Assembly: GCA_965200975.1 (NCBI GenBank)
Contig: OZ241740.1
Coordinates: forward strand, 2,170,001 to 2,234,000
From: S5-327 sp965200975
GTDB taxonomy: Bacteria > Chloroflexota > Dehalococcoidia > Lucifugimonadales > Australimonadaceae
Direction of reading: 5' to 3'
Length of the DNA stretch: 64,000 nt
The notes beneath the pieces are model-generated. The model was given only the letters and a program-made list of their open reading frames with translations, was not told where the DNA came from and did not search any database. The position numbers and the translations under genes are program-made. Position 1 is the first letter of the stretch. Every line of letters begins with the position of its first letter. Positions 7,453 to 16,527 of the stretch are shown here, in pieces.

Positions 7453-9501
7453 TTGACGCAAGCAAGCGGACATCTCGGCTTACGGCGGCGCGCACGCGAG
7501 GCGCTGGCGAGGACGCAGGAACTCTTCCTTCGCACCCAGCACGAGGACGGCTACTGGTGGGGGGAGCTGGAGTCGAACCCTACGATGGAGGCGGAGTATG
7601 TCATGCTCACCCGCTTCCTGGGTTCGGACGAGGGCGACCGCATTCCGCGGGTGGCCGAGGATATTCGCCGCAGGCAGCAGCCCGACGGCTCGTGGAATAT
7701 GTACTACGGCGCTCCGGGCGATCTGAGCACATCGATCGAGTGCTACTTTGCGCTAAAGCTCGCAGGCGATGACCCGGACGCTCCCCACATGGCGCGGGCG
7801 CGCGAGTTCATTATCGCCGGCGGAGGAGTCCCCAAAGCCCGAGTGTTCACCAAGATATGGCTCGCGATGCTGGGCCAGTGGGACTGGAAGGGGACGCCGA
7901 TTATGCCGATGGAATTGATGCTGATTCCCCGGTGGGCGCCGTTCAACATCTACCGCTTCGCCAGCTGGGCGCGAGCGACTATCGTGCCGACGACCATCAT
8001 CCTGAGCCTCCGGCCCACCCGTCCCCCGGAGAAGAGCGCATGGATAACCGAACTCTACGGCGAAGGGCCCGTCGACTACGCGCTGTCGCGCTGGAAGGCG
8101 CCGCTTTTCTCGCTGTCGCGCGGGTTCTTGCTGCTCGACAAGGTTCTCCGCCTCTATCGCAAGCTGCCCCTCGCGCCTGTGCGCAAACGAGCGCAGAACG
8201 CTGTCGTTAAGTGGGTAATCGACCACCAGGAGGCCGACGGCTCGTGGGGCGGCATCCAGCCGCCGTGGGTGTATTCGCTCATCGCGCTCCACACCGTGGG
8301 CTACCCTCTCGACCATCCGGTGATGGCCAAGGGAATAGCGGGATTCCGGAACGAGTGGAGTCTGCCGTCGCCCGACGGCGCCGCCCTCCGCGTGCAGGCT
8401 TGCCTCTCCCCTGTGTGGGACACGTGCCTCGTGATGCTTGGCCTGCTCGACTCCGGCATGCCGGCGGACCATCCAGCCCTCCGGCGCACGGCCCGGTGGC
8501 TGCTGCAGCGGGAGATCAGGGTCAAGGGCGATTGGGCCGTGGACAGGCCGAAACTTCAGCCGAGCGGGTGGGCGTTCGAGTTCTACAACGACCAGTATCC
8601 GGATATCGACGACTCGTCCATCATCGTGATGAATCTTGCAATGACCCGGTTCGACGACGAAGCGGACGAGCGCGGGCGCAAGGCTGCTATCGACCGCGCA
8701 GTCGCCTGGCTCGCAGGCATGCAGTCGTCCAATGGAGGTTGGGCGGCGTTCGACCGCAACAACAACTCGAGCTACCTCTCCAAGATCCCTTTCGCCGACT
8801 TCGGCGAGCTGCTCGACCCTCCAAGCGTGGACGTAACGGCGCACGTGCTGGAGATGTTCGGCAGGCTGGGGCGCAGCCCGGCGCATCCGGCAGTGCGCCG
8901 GGGGCTGGACTACATCTGGTCGCAACAGGAACGCGACGGCGCCTGGTTTGGCCGCTGGGGAGTGAACTATATCTACGGCACAGGAGCTGTGCTCCCGGCC
9001 CTCAAGGCGGTGGGGGAGGATATGTCGCAGCCGCGCGTACGGCGCGCCGTACAGTGGCTGCAGGCCCATCAGAACGCCGACGGAGGGTGGGGCGAGACCT
9101 GTTTGAGCTATGTAGACCCCAGCCTGCGCGGACAAGGCGCGAGCACCGCCTCCCAAACGTCGTGGGCGCTGGTCGGACTCATCGCCGCAGGCGAGGCCGA
9201 GAGCGACTCGGCGCGGCGCGGCGTCGAGTTCCTCCTGGCCCGCGAGCGCCCGGACGGGGGCTGGGACGAGCCGCAATTCACCGGGTGCGGCTTCCCGGGG
9301 TACGGCCCGGGCTACAAGCCGCAGGAGGAGAGGCCGGTCGACGCCGAGAACTCCCAGGGCGCCGAGCTGGGAGCGGCGTTCATGATTAACTATCACCTGT
9401 ACCGGAACTACTTTCCGCTATGGGCGCTCGGGCGGTACCTGCAGACCATCGAGCCGCACGACGTCAGGCAGCCTGCGCAGGACGTTTGGCGAGGCCCATA
9501 A
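7453..9501 (+). CDS. shc: Squalene-hopene cyclase
   Basis: Cyclises squalene to hopene/hopanol, the core hopanoid reaction, as a monotopic membrane protein. The product has repeated QW motifs (DGSWGG, NGGWAAFDRNN, DGAWFGRWGVNYIYGTG, ADGGWGETCLSY, PDGGWDEPQFTGCGFPG) and the catalytic acid motif DIDDSS in YPDIDDSSIIVMNLA; the usual form is DxDDTA, so the DxDD core is kept but T-A is S-S. The frame has no ATG near the expected N-terminus; TTG at 7453 gives 682 residues, a normal length. A CTG closer to hpnA cannot be excluded. The 3' end overlaps the convergent MFS gene by 38 bases. Confidence 0.93.
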   Translation: MTQASGHLGLRRRAREALARTQELFLRTQHEDGYWWGELESNPTMEAEYVMLTRFLGSDEGDRIPRVAEDIRRRQQPDGSWNMYYGAPGDLSTSIECYFALKLAGDDPDAPHMARAREFIIAGGGVPKARVFTKIWLAMLGQWDWKGTPIMPMELMLIPRWAPFNIYRFASWARATIVPTTIILSLRPTRPPEKSAWITELYGEGPVDYALSRWKAPLFSLSRGFLLLDKVLRLYRKLPLAPVRKRAQNAVVKWVIDHQEADGSWGGIQPPWVYSLIALHTVGYPLDHPVMAKGIAGFRNEWSLPSPDGAALRVQACLSPVWDTCLVMLGLLDSGMPADHPALRRTARWLLQREIRVKGDWAVDRPKLQPSGWAFEFYNDQYPDIDDSSIIVMNLAMTRFDDEADERGRKAAIDRAVAWLAGMQSSNGGWAAFDRNNNSSYLSKIPFADFGELLDPPSVDVTAHVLEMFGRLGRSPAHPAVRRGLDYIWSQQERDGAWFGRWGVNYIYGTGAVLPALKAVGEDMSQPRVRRAVQWLQAHQNADGGWGETCLSYVDPSLRGQGASTASQTSWALVGLIAAGEAESDSARRGVEFLLARERPDGGWDEPQFTGCGFPGYGPGYKPQEERPVDAENSQGAELGAAFMINYHLYRNYFPLWALGRYLQTIEPHDVRQPAQDVWRGP

Positions 9502-10708
9502 GAAGCGCCGCGAGGCCGGCCATAACGGCAAGCGCCGCCCAGGCCGCTTCGTAGCGCCAGATGTCGATGATGAACCCCGCGATGAGCGGCCCGCCGCCCA
9601 GGCCAAAGCCCCGCGCCATGTGGACAACGCCTCCTATGGCTCCAAGGTTGGCGCGGCCAAAGTACGCTGCGAGCAGCAGCGTCGGCAGCTGGATCGAACC
9701 TCCCACGAGGAATCCGAACCCGAACGCTGAAACGAACGCCTGCCATGGACTCTGCACATTGAGCAGCAGCAGCATCAGTCCCGCGCCCGTCGCGTAGAGA
9801 ATGGTGAGCAGCGCGCGCACTGCGAACCGGTCGGCGAGCGCTCCCCACATAACTCCGCCCACGCTGAACCCGAACGCGAACACGCTGATGACCAGGGCGC
9901 CCGTCGTAGGCGATATCCCCCGCTCGACGTAGAACGCGAGCTGATGGAACCCGTAGCCCGTCATCACAGCGGAGATCATGAAAACGGCGGGGACTATGAA
10001 CCAGAGGGCCGGCGATGCTGTCGCTTCCCGCAGAGTGAAGCCGGCTGGCGCCGCGGCGGAGCGCGATCCCTGCCGCCGGGGCGCGCCGTCGGGCTCAAGG
10101 CCCATATCCTCGGGCCGCCGCGCGAGAAGCAGGGCCGACGGCAACGTGCCGAGCAGCAGGGCGATGCAGCCGAATACGGCCCACGCCATTGCGACGCCCG
10201 CTCCGGTGATGACGGCTTGGGCCAGCGGCGGCGCGAGGGCGAGGCCGGCGCTCGACACGAGCGCCAGCAACGCGATGGCGCGCCCCCGCCGCTGCTCGAA
10301 CCACTTTGCAGTGGTGATCTGGCTGGAAAACTGCACGAACCCCTGGCCGGCCATCCGCACTACGCTGTAGAACGCGATGTAGAAGAGCACCGAGTCCGTC
10401 GAGGCCAGCGCGAAGCAGGAGACGGCTACGAGCGTCGTGCCGATGGGCGTAACGACGCGGGGGCCGCGCCTGTCGAGGACGCGTCCGATGAACGGCCCTC
10501 CCAGCGCGCTGCCTGCGCTGCCGATGAACGTCGCCGTCGCCAGAAGCGTGCTGCTCCAGCCATGCTCAGCTATCAGGGCGGCGACAAAGACGCTCGCCAC
10601 CTCGACGGATCCGACGACGCGCGAGGTGTTCGCCGCAGCGCCCACAGCGACGACAACCCAGCCGTAGTAGAACGGAACAGCCTCCGCGACTCTGCGGGCG
10701 AGCGCCAC
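9464..10708 (-). CDS. MFS transporter, monocarboxylate/oxalate-formate type
   Basis: A 414-residue twelve-helix transporter of the major facilitator superfamily. The start FYYGWVVVAVGAAANTSR and the loop GPFIGRVLDRRGPRVV between helices 2 and 3 are typical of the OxlT/monocarboxylate-like MFS group. The central loop contains RRPEDMGLEPDG, a signature shared with the second MFS gene at about 34 kb, to which it is clearly related. It starts with GTG directly after the tatC stop, so the two are probably co-transcribed. The substrate cannot be read from sequence; an organic anion is the usual choice for this group. Confidence 0.88.
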   Translation of the reverse strand: MALARRVAEAVPFYYGWVVVAVGAAANTSRVVGSVEVASVFVAALIAEHGWSSTLLATATFIGSAGSALGGPFIGRVLDRRGPRVVTPIGTTLVAVSCFALASTDSVLFYIAFYSVVRMAGQGFVQFSSQITTAKWFEQRRGRAIALLALVSSAGLALAPPLAQAVITGAGVAMAWAVFGCIALLLGTLPSALLLARRPEDMGLEPDGAPRRQGSRSAAAPAGFTLREATASPALWFIVPAVFMISAVMTGYGFHQLAFYVERGISPTTGALVISVFAFGFSVGGVMWGALADRFAVRALLTILYATGAGLMLLLLNVQSPWQAFVSAFGFGFLVGGSIQLPTLLLAAYFGRANLGAIGGVVHMARGFGLGGGPLIAGFIIDIWRYEAAWAALAVMAGLAALLMGLAKRPAQAA

Positions 10709-11518
10709 CTACGCGCCGCCCCGCCGGAACCAGCGCCAGAACTTGAGGCGCCGGCAGAAACGCCGCAAGCGACCCGGCCCCGTTGCGGCGCGTTGCGACC
10801 TGCGGCGCAGCCGCTGCCCAATGCGCGCGAGCACGATGCCGAACTCGTACAGCACGATAATCGGCACGGCGACCAGCGTCTGGTTCACCGGGTCGAACGT
10901 CGGAGTGATGATTGCGGCGGCGACGAACGCCAGGAGGATGGCGAACCGCCGAAAGCGCGACAGCCAGCGGGGCGTCACGATGCCCAGACGTCCAAGCGCG
11001 AAGAGCACAATGGGGATCTGGAAGACTACGCCCATCCAGAACATTAGCGACATGACGACGTTGATGTAGCTCGATATGCGGATTTCGGGATTGACGTTCT
11101 CAGAGCCGAATTGGAAGAGAAACGCGAACGCCGGGGGGAAGAGCACGTAGTAGGCGAACGCGGTGCCTAGTCCGAACGCAATCAGCACGGCGGGCATCAA
11201 CAGGAACAGGTAGAGCCGCTCGCGCCCCGTGAGGCCGGGCGACACGAACATAATCAGCTGATAGAGCGCCACCGGAAGAGAGACCACGAACGCGGCCATC
11301 AGCGTCACCTTGAACGTCACTCCCACCGTCTCGAGCACCTCCGTGGCGATCGGCTTCTCGTCGAGGTCGCCGAAGCCGGGCGCCAGCAGGAATTCGAACA
11401 GCTGGTTGCGGAAGATGAACGCCGCAATGAGCGCGGCGATGATGAAGACGACGACGATGAGCAGCCGCTTGCGGAGCTCGTCCAGGTGCTCGCGGAGCGT
11501 CATCGCGCCTGCGGCCAT
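10709..11518 (-). CDS. tatC: Sec-independent protein translocase TatC
   Basis: Core receptor of the twin-arginine pathway, which moves folded proteins across the cytoplasmic membrane. The 269-residue protein starts with MTLREHLDELRKRLL, the family signature including the conserved HLxELRxR, and has six predicted helices, with FVSPGLTGRERLYLF and the conserved FEFGSENVNP-like loop (FQFGSENVNPEIRIS). The C-terminus is an unusually basic tail. Two bases separate it from tatA upstream, so the minimal Tat system is encoded as a pair. The first ATG (MAAGAM) is used here; the internal MTLREH may be the true start. Confidence 0.96.
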   Translation of the reverse strand: MAAGAMTLREHLDELRKRLLIVVVFIIAALIAAFIFRNQLFEFLLAPGFGDLDEKPIATEVLETVGVTFKVTLMAAFVVSLPVALYQLIMFVSPGLTGRERLYLFLLMPAVLIAFGLGTAFAYYVLFPPAFAFLFQFGSENVNPEIRISSYINVVMSLMFWMGVVFQIPIVLFALGRLGIVTPRWLSRFRRFAILLAFVAAAIITPTFDPVNQTLVAVPIIVLYEFGIVLARIGQRLRRRSQRAATGPGRLRRFCRRLKFWRWFRRGGA

Positions 11519-11520
11519 AG

Positions 11521-11808
11521 CTAGGGCTCTTCGCCGCCGGATCTGGCGGCGCTTTCAGGGCCGGAGCCGCTCCGGGCTACGGCGTCCTCCGGCTCGGGCA
11601 CGGGGTCGCGGGGAGGAGTTTTTGCCGGAGGCGGAGCGTTGAGATCCACCGTGGCGGCGTCGGCGGCGGCGCGAAGCACCTGCTGCGCCTCGCGCCAGAA
11701 CTTCCCGGCAGTCTTTGCCGCATCCACCATGCGTCCCGGCCCGAGCACGATCAGGGCGATGACGAGCACCCACAGCAGCTCGAGATTGCCGATGCCGAAC
11801 AGGTTCAC
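11521..11808 (-). CDS. tatA: Twin-arginine translocase subunit TatA/TatB
   Basis: Small pore-forming Tat component. The 95 residues show the classic plan: a short N-terminus, one membrane helix (IGNLELLWVLVIALIVLGP), the FG/GP hinge, an amphipathic helix (GRMVDAAKTAGKFWREAQQVLRAA) and a proline- and acid-rich disordered tail. The GTG start at 11808 has an ACGGAG ribosome site, and the frame overlaps the end of the methyltransferase-Maf gene by four bases. Whether it is functionally TatA or TatB cannot be decided. Confidence 0.9.
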   Translation of the reverse strand: MNLFGIGNLELLWVLVIALIVLGPGRMVDAAKTAGKFWREAQQVLRAAADAATVDLNAPPPAKTPPRDPVPEPEDAVARSGSGPESAARSGGEEP

Positions 11809-13694
11809 CGCCGGCTCCGTCCGCTTGGCGTTTGGGGGTAGACGGCGCGCTCGCACTCCGGGCAGCGGCGCAGCTCCGGCCACGCGCCGGAGACGTCCGG
11901 TTTGAGGCGCAGACCGAACCGGGCGGCGAGCTTGAGCGTGAGGCAGACCGGCAGGCCGACGACGTTCAGCCAGCAGCCGCGCACTTCGGCGGCAGGCGAG
12001 AACGCTGCGCTCTGCACGGCGTACCCGCCGGCCTTGTCCAGCGGATCGCCCGAGGCGACGTACGCCTCGATTTCCGCGTCGGAGTAGTCGCGCATCACGA
12101 CCCTCGACGCGCGAAAGCCGTCCGTCTCCTCGCCGGTGGCGGCGTCGACGAGCGCGACCGCGGTGACGACGCGGTGCTCGCGTCCGCGCAAAGCCCAGAG
12201 CATGCGATGGGCGTCGGCGGCGTCGCGCGGTTTCCCCAGCGCCTCGCCGTCGAGCTCGACGACCGTGTCCGCTCCGAGCACGGCGCCGCTGTCGCGCAGG
12301 GACGCGGCGCTGCGCGCCTTGGCGAGGGCGCGCTCGCGCGCAAGCTCGACGGCGTCGGCGCCGGGCGGAGGGGCCGGCTCGTCGACGTCCGGCGCCGCGG
12401 ACGCGAACCTTAGCCCTAGCTTGCGCAGTATCTCGACGCGCCGGGGAGACGACGTGGCGGCCGCGAGCTCGGAACGGGCGCGCAGCGTTGCAGCGCGAGC
12501 CTCGTCGCGCGCGAGAGTAACGACCGTTTCGATGTGGCGGGTCTGGGGGAACATATCGACCGGCTGCGTCTGCTCGATTACGAACGGTCCTCCGGTTAGT
12601 ACAGCGAGGTCGCGCGCGAGCGTCTCGGGCTCGCACGAAACGTAGACGATCCGCTCGGGCGGAGCGTCGAGGAGAGCGTCGAGCGTTCCGGGCATACAGC
12701 CGGCCCTGGGCGGGTCGAGGACTACGGAGTCCACGCCTTCGCCCGCAAGGCTCATGAGCACATCCTCGGTGCGCGCCTGCCGCAGTTCGACGTTGTCGAG
12801 TCCGGCGATGTTCTCGCGGGCGTCCGTCAGAGCGGCTGCCGACTCCTCGACTGCGATGACGCGCCGGGCCTTTCCGGCGAGGAGCGCGGCGAACGTCGCA
12901 ACGCCGGCGTAGGCGTCGACGACCGTCTGCGCGCCGTCGAGCCGCAACTCGCTGATGACAAGCTCAGCCATGCGCTCGGCCTGCCGCGTGTTCACCTGAA
13001 AGAACGAAGGCGACGAGACCTGGAACCGCCGGCCAAGCAGCTCCTCCTCGTAGCGCTTCTGGCCGGAGGCGAGCGGCGCGTCGGGGTGCTGCAGCGTCGG
13101 CTGAAGCAGATAGCTTCCGGTGCGCACGCCGTAGCGCAGTGAAAGTTGCGTCGTCTCGGCTACGAGGCCTTGCAATGCGGCAAGCGCCTGGTTTATCCAG
13201 GGAGCCATCAGCAAGCACTCGTCGATTTCGACGTGGCGCCGGCGTTCCTTGTGCACGAACCCCAGCCGCCCGCCGTGCTTGCTCACGGTAAAGCGCGCGT
13301 GGTTGCGGTAGCCGAGCAGGTCGGGGCTGGGAAGCGTAGGCAGGACGTTGGTCTGGATGCCGCCGACGCGCGCGAGGGTGTCGGCGACGGCCTCGCGCTT
13401 CATCTCGAGTTGTCGGTCGTAGGAGATATGCTGCCACTGGCAGCCGGTGCACTCCCCGAAGTAGCGGCACGCCGGCTCGACGCGGTGGGGCGACGGTTCG
13501 AGGACGTCGACGACTTGCGCGGCCACATAGCCGCGGCGCTCGGCGGCGACCTCCGTAACGACGGTCTCCCCGGGGATGCCGCCGAACACGAACACTTGCT
13601 TGCCGGCGTGCTCCGCGAGCGCCTCGCCCTGCCTGCCGAGTCCGTTGAGCTTAAGCGTGAGCTGTCGTTCCTCACGCGCGAGGGAAGAGGCCAT
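11805..13694 (-). CDS. Fusion of RlmD/RumA-type rRNA (uracil-5-)-methyltransferase and Maf nucleotide pyrophosphatase
   Basis: A single 629-residue frame covers two normally separate enzymes. Residues about 1-420 are a 23S rRNA m5U methyltransferase: TRAM domain, iron-sulfur ligands CRYFGECTGCQW plus a later Cys in IDECLLM, SSPSFFQVNTRQAE, DPPRAGC, and the nucleophile motif YVSCEPETLARDL, ending HIETVVTL as the family usually does. Residues about 430-610 are a Maf pyrophosphatase, which removes non-canonical nucleotides: ATSSPRRVEILRKLGL, LGADTVVELDGEALGKP and DPLDKAGGYAVQ. No ATG, GTG or TTG exists in frame at the junction, so Maf is unlikely to be made alone. A short C-terminal tail carries a CPEC pair. 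Confidence 0.93.
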   Translation of the reverse strand: MASSLAREERQLTLKLNGLGRQGEALAEHAGKQVFVFGGIPGETVVTEVAAERRGYVAAQVVDVLEPSPHRVEPACRYFGECTGCQWQHISYDRQLEMKREAVADTLARVGGIQTNVLPTLPSPDLLGYRNHARFTVSKHGGRLGFVHKERRRHVEIDECLLMAPWINQALAALQGLVAETTQLSLRYGVRTGSYLLQPTLQHPDAPLASGQKRYEEELLGRRFQVSSPSFFQVNTRQAERMAELVISELRLDGAQTVVDAYAGVATFAALLAGKARRVIAVEESAAALTDARENIAGLDNVELRQARTEDVLMSLAGEGVDSVVLDPPRAGCMPGTLDALLDAPPERIVYVSCEPETLARDLAVLTGGPFVIEQTQPVDMFPQTRHIETVVTLARDEARAATLRARSELAAATSSPRRVEILRKLGLRFASAAPDVDEPAPPPGADAVELARERALAKARSAASLRDSGAVLGADTVVELDGEALGKPRDAADAHRMLWALRGREHRVVTAVALVDAATGEETDGFRASRVVMRDYSDAEIEAYVASGDPLDKAGGYAVQSAAFSPAAEVRGCWLNVVGLPVCLTLKLAARFGLRLKPDVSGAWPELRRCPECERAVYPQTPSGRSRR

Positions 13695-13712
13695 AACGGG
13701 AATAGTACCAGC

Positions 13713-14501
13713 CTACGTGAACCGCACGCTCACCGAGCCGAGGTTGGCGAACTCGGCAAGGAACGCGTCGCCCGCCCGCGCCGTTGTAACGCCGGCTATC
13801 GATCCTGTGATGACGAACTCGCCGGCCCCAAGCTCCGAACCGAATTCGGCGAGCTTGTTGGCGCACCACGCGACCGCGTTGGCGGGATTGCCGAGCACTT
13901 CCGACGACTTTGCCCGGTGCGCCTCGTCGCCGTTGCGATAGATGGCGACTTCCTCAGCGGCAAGGTTGAGCGCCGACGGCTGCAGCCGCGTGCTGCCGAT
14001 AACGACCCTGCCGGCGCAGGCGTTGTCGGCGGTCGCGTCGGCCTCGCGGAACCGCCAGTCCTCGAACCGGCTGTCGACGATTTCGATGGCCGGGAACACG
14101 TAGTCGGTTGCGGCAATCACGTCCTCGAGGGAGACGCCGGGCCCGCGAAGCGGCGCCTTCAGCCGGAAGGCCATCTCCGGCTCGACCTTGGGCTGTATCA
14201 TCGAGGCTACGCGCACGCGCCCGCCGTTGCGCACCGTCATATCGTCGAGCAGCACGCCAAAGTTGGGAGAGCGCACTCCGAGCTTCTCCTGGATATCGCG
14301 GTTGGTGAATCCCACCTTCCTGCCGACGATGCGGTGGCCGTGCTCGAACTCGTGCGCAAGCACGTCGGCGGCGATGGCGTAGGCGTCGTCCGACGTCATC
14401 TCAGGAGCGCGGTCGGTGAACGGCTGAATGGGCGTGAGCGTGTGCTCCGCGTCGATAAGCGCGTGAGCGAACTCGTGCAACAGGTCATGGTCGAGCGTCA
14501 T
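13713..14501 (-). CDS. 2-keto-4-pentenoate hydratase / 4-oxalocrotonate decarboxylase family protein
   Basis: A 262-residue member of the fumarylacetoacetase-like fold family that hydrates 2-oxopent-4-enoate in meta-cleavage pathways for aromatics. Visible family blocks include GRKVGFTN, the metal-binding EPEMAFRL, FPAIEIVDSRF, and the C-terminal VLGNPANAVAWCANKLAEFG and VITGSIAG. It is 19 bases upstream, in transcription order, of the methyltransferase-Maf gene and may be co-transcribed. No other meta-cleavage genes lie next to it, so the specific substrate is open; 4-oxalocrotonate decarboxylase is the main alternative. Confidence 0.88.
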   Translation of the reverse strand: MTLDHDLLHEFAHALIDAEHTLTPIQPFTDRAPEMTSDDAYAIAADVLAHEFEHGHRIVGRKVGFTNRDIQEKLGVRSPNFGVLLDDMTVRNGGRVRVASMIQPKVEPEMAFRLKAPLRGPGVSLEDVIAATDYVFPAIEIVDSRFEDWRFREADATADNACAGRVVIGSTRLQPSALNLAAEEVAIYRNGDEAHRAKSSEVLGNPANAVAWCANKLAEFGSELGAGEFVITGSIAGVTTARAGDAFLAEFANLGSVSVRFT

Positions 14502-14756
14502 AAGCGGAACACCTCCGGAAGCCGATAGGCCTGGATTCTACCGCTCCGCTCGAATTAGGCGATTCTCGCAACAGGCTCCTGGCCGACTGCATCCGCCGCG
14601 ACAGTCAATGCCGTTCTCGCTTTGCAGCCAACGGCGTTCCACCAGCGGCGCAGTGAGCGCTGGTTCGCGCCAGGAATTGGTTGCTCCTTATCCCCGCCGT
14701 AGCGGCGCGGCGCGCCTTCGCCCTAGAATGGGCGGACGCACGGAGAGGTGAGGCGC

Positions 14757-15578
14757 ATGGTCGAGGGCATAGCAGGGCGGGTTGCAATCGTTACGGGCGC
14801 AGGGCGCGGCATCGGACAGGGAGTGGCGCTGCGGCTGGCGCAGGAGGGCGCGAAGGTTGTCGCGAACGATCTCGACGAGGGCCCTCTCGGCGAGACGCTC
14901 CGGCAGATCGAGGCTGCAGGCGGAAGCGCCGTCGGCCTGGCGGCGTCCGTTACGGAGCCGGACATCGGCGAGCGGCTGGCGCGGCTGGCCGTCGAGACGT
15001 ACGGCGACATCCACATCGTCGTGACCGCGGCCGGGTTTCTATGGGACGGCATGCTCCACCGAATGACGGACGAGCAGTTCGGCACGATTGTGGATGTCCA
15101 CCTTGGAGGGACATTCCGAGTGACGCGCGACGCGTTCAAGGTGATGCGCGAGAGCGCGCGGGCCGAGAAGGAGCGCGGCGACGCCGTGCCGGCGAGGCGC
15201 ATCGTAACGATCTCGTCGCTCTCAGGGTTCGGCAACCTGGGGCAGGCGAACTACGCGGCGGCCAAGGCGGGCATTGCAGGATTCACGCGCACAGTGGCGA
15301 TCGAGGGCGCGATGTTCAACGTGCTCGCAAACTCGCTGGCGTTCGGCTTCATCGACACGCGCATGACGCGCGCTATGGAGTCGCAGGACGAGTACGTCGG
15401 CGAGGCGGTCCAGGGCATTCCGGAGGCGGCGCGGCAGAAGGCGCTCGAGCTCATCCCGCTAAGGCGCGCGGGCGCCGTCGAGGAGGCCGTCGGGCCGATC
15501 ATCTTCTTCTGCTCCGACCTCTCGACGTACGCGACGGGGGCGCTGCTCGAGGTGAACGGCGGCGTGCACATCACTTAG
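14757..15578 (+). CDS. Short-chain dehydrogenase/reductase (SDR)
   Basis: A classical NAD(P)-dependent oxidoreductase of 273 residues. It shows the TGAGRGIG cofactor loop near the N-terminus, a TAAG-type motif (VVTAAGFLWDG), the catalytic Ser in ISSLSGFGNLGQ and the YAAAKAG catalytic Tyr-Lys pair. An acidic residue at VVANDLDEG suggests NAD rather than NADP. The ATG at 14757 is chosen over a GTG nine bases earlier because GGAGAGG lies eight bases before it. The long insert EKERGDAVPARR before the catalytic Ser is typical of the multifunctional-enzyme-type SDRs. Nine bases separate it from the next gene, so they probably form an operon. Confidence 0.92.
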   Translation: MVEGIAGRVAIVTGAGRGIGQGVALRLAQEGAKVVANDLDEGPLGETLRQIEAAGGSAVGLAASVTEPDIGERLARLAVETYGDIHIVVTAAGFLWDGMLHRMTDEQFGTIVDVHLGGTFRVTRDAFKVMRESARAEKERGDAVPARRIVTISSLSGFGNLGQANYAAAKAGIAGFTRTVAIEGAMFNVLANSLAFGFIDTRMTRAMESQDEYVGEAVQGIPEAARQKALELIPLRRAGAVEEAVGPIIFFCSDLSTYATGALLEVNGGVHIT

Positions 15579-15586
15579 GGCGGAGC

Positions 15587-15994
15587 ATGGTACAGTCGTT
15601 CGAAGATTACATCTCGAAGCCGCGAGTCCACGTAGTGGAGTTCGTGAAGCTGCGCAGCTTCACCAAGACCTGCTCGTTCATGCGGCTGTCGATGCGCATC
15701 TACCACTACGCGCGCGACCTTCCCGGCTATTACGCGGGGGGAATCCGCGGGAAGTGGTGGAGCAGAAGCTTCTACTCGTACACCATTTGGGAAGACCGCG
15801 AGTCGATGCTGCGCTTCGTTCACACGGGGCCGCACGCCGCCGCCGCCGCCCGCGTGCTGGAGTTCGCCGCGCCCGGGTCGTGCTACACCGAGTTCACCAG
15901 CGAAGACCCGCCGGACTGGGAAGTGGCGGAGCAGCGGCTTCAGACGCCGACGCGCTACTTTGTGCCTCCCGAAATCGGCGGGCTGCTGCGCTGA
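15587..15994 (+). CDS. Protein of unknown function, possibly monooxygenase-like alpha/beta barrel
   Basis: A 135-residue protein with a GGAG ribosome site directly before its ATG, following the SDR gene by 8 bases. The segment KWWSRSFYSYTIWEDRESMLRFVHTGPHAAAAARVL resembles the dimeric alpha/beta-barrel proteins (antibiotic-biosynthesis monooxygenase and DUF3291-type families), in which a Trp-rich strand is followed by a helix. This is only a motif impression. Its position suggests that it acts with the SDR on the same compound. Confidence 0.75.
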   Translation: MVQSFEDYISKPRVHVVEFVKLRSFTKTCSFMRLSMRIYHYARDLPGYYAGGIRGKWWSRSFYSYTIWEDRESMLRFVHTGPHAAAAARVLEFAAPGSCYTEFTSEDPPDWEVAEQRLQTPTRYFVPPEIGGLLR

Positions 15995-15998
15995 CCGT

Positions 15999-16523
15999 TC
16001 AGAACAGGTCAATCATCGAGCGGCGCAGCGCCGCGTGCACCAGAGCCAAGCCGATCACCGCGGTTGCGAGGAAGATCGCCAGCCCCCAGTCGAACCCCTG
16101 CGCGGCAATCGCCAGGACTGTTCCCGCAGCGGGAGGATGCTCCGTGTCGGAGGCCGCCATAGCCAGCATGGCGACGCCGACCGCGATTGCGGAGACCACG
16201 GCCGTCAGTAGGTCGATCTCGCCCAGGATTCCTCCGGGAAAGAAGCTCTCGGCGGTGAATGAGAACAGGGCGCCGATGAGGAGTCCCAGGGCGTGCCCCC
16301 CGATGACGTGCCGTCCGGTGGCCGACTCGCTGTGCGGCGTGATGAAGAGCACGAACGCCGTCGAGCCGACGGAGGCGACGATGACGGCGCGCGCGATCGA
16401 GGGGCCCGAGACAAAGTCAGCCGCCAGTATCGCCACGACCAGCGCGGCGGTCGCCAAGCCGGACTGACGCAGGAATCGGCGCCAGTTACGGGCGAAACTC
16501 GGGTCTAGCAGGGGAAGCGGCAC
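15999..16523 (-). CDS. HPP family integral membrane protein
   Basis: A 174-residue protein with four predicted membrane helices and the family hallmark TEHPPAAGTVL in the loop between the last helices. HPP proteins are implicated in nitrite transport in plants and cyanobacteria, but the role in other bacteria is unproven. Both the SDR-side gene and this gene end within 4 bases of each other convergently, and the next minus-strand gene lies 4 bases upstream, so the two minus genes form a pair. Confidence 0.85.
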   Translation of the reverse strand: MPLPLLDPSFARNWRRFLRQSGLATAALVVAILAADFVSGPSIARAVIVASVGSTAFVLFITPHSESATGRHVIGGHALGLLIGALFSFTAESFFPGGILGEIDLLTAVVSAIAVGVAMLAMAASDTEHPPAAGTVLAIAAQGFDWGLAIFLATAVIGLALVHAALRRSMIDLF

Positions 16524-16527
16524 GCCT

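Noticed and set aside
7753..9396. Long open frame antisense to the squalene-hopene cyclase
   Set aside because: GC-rich codon use leaves the opposite strand open; there are no motifs.
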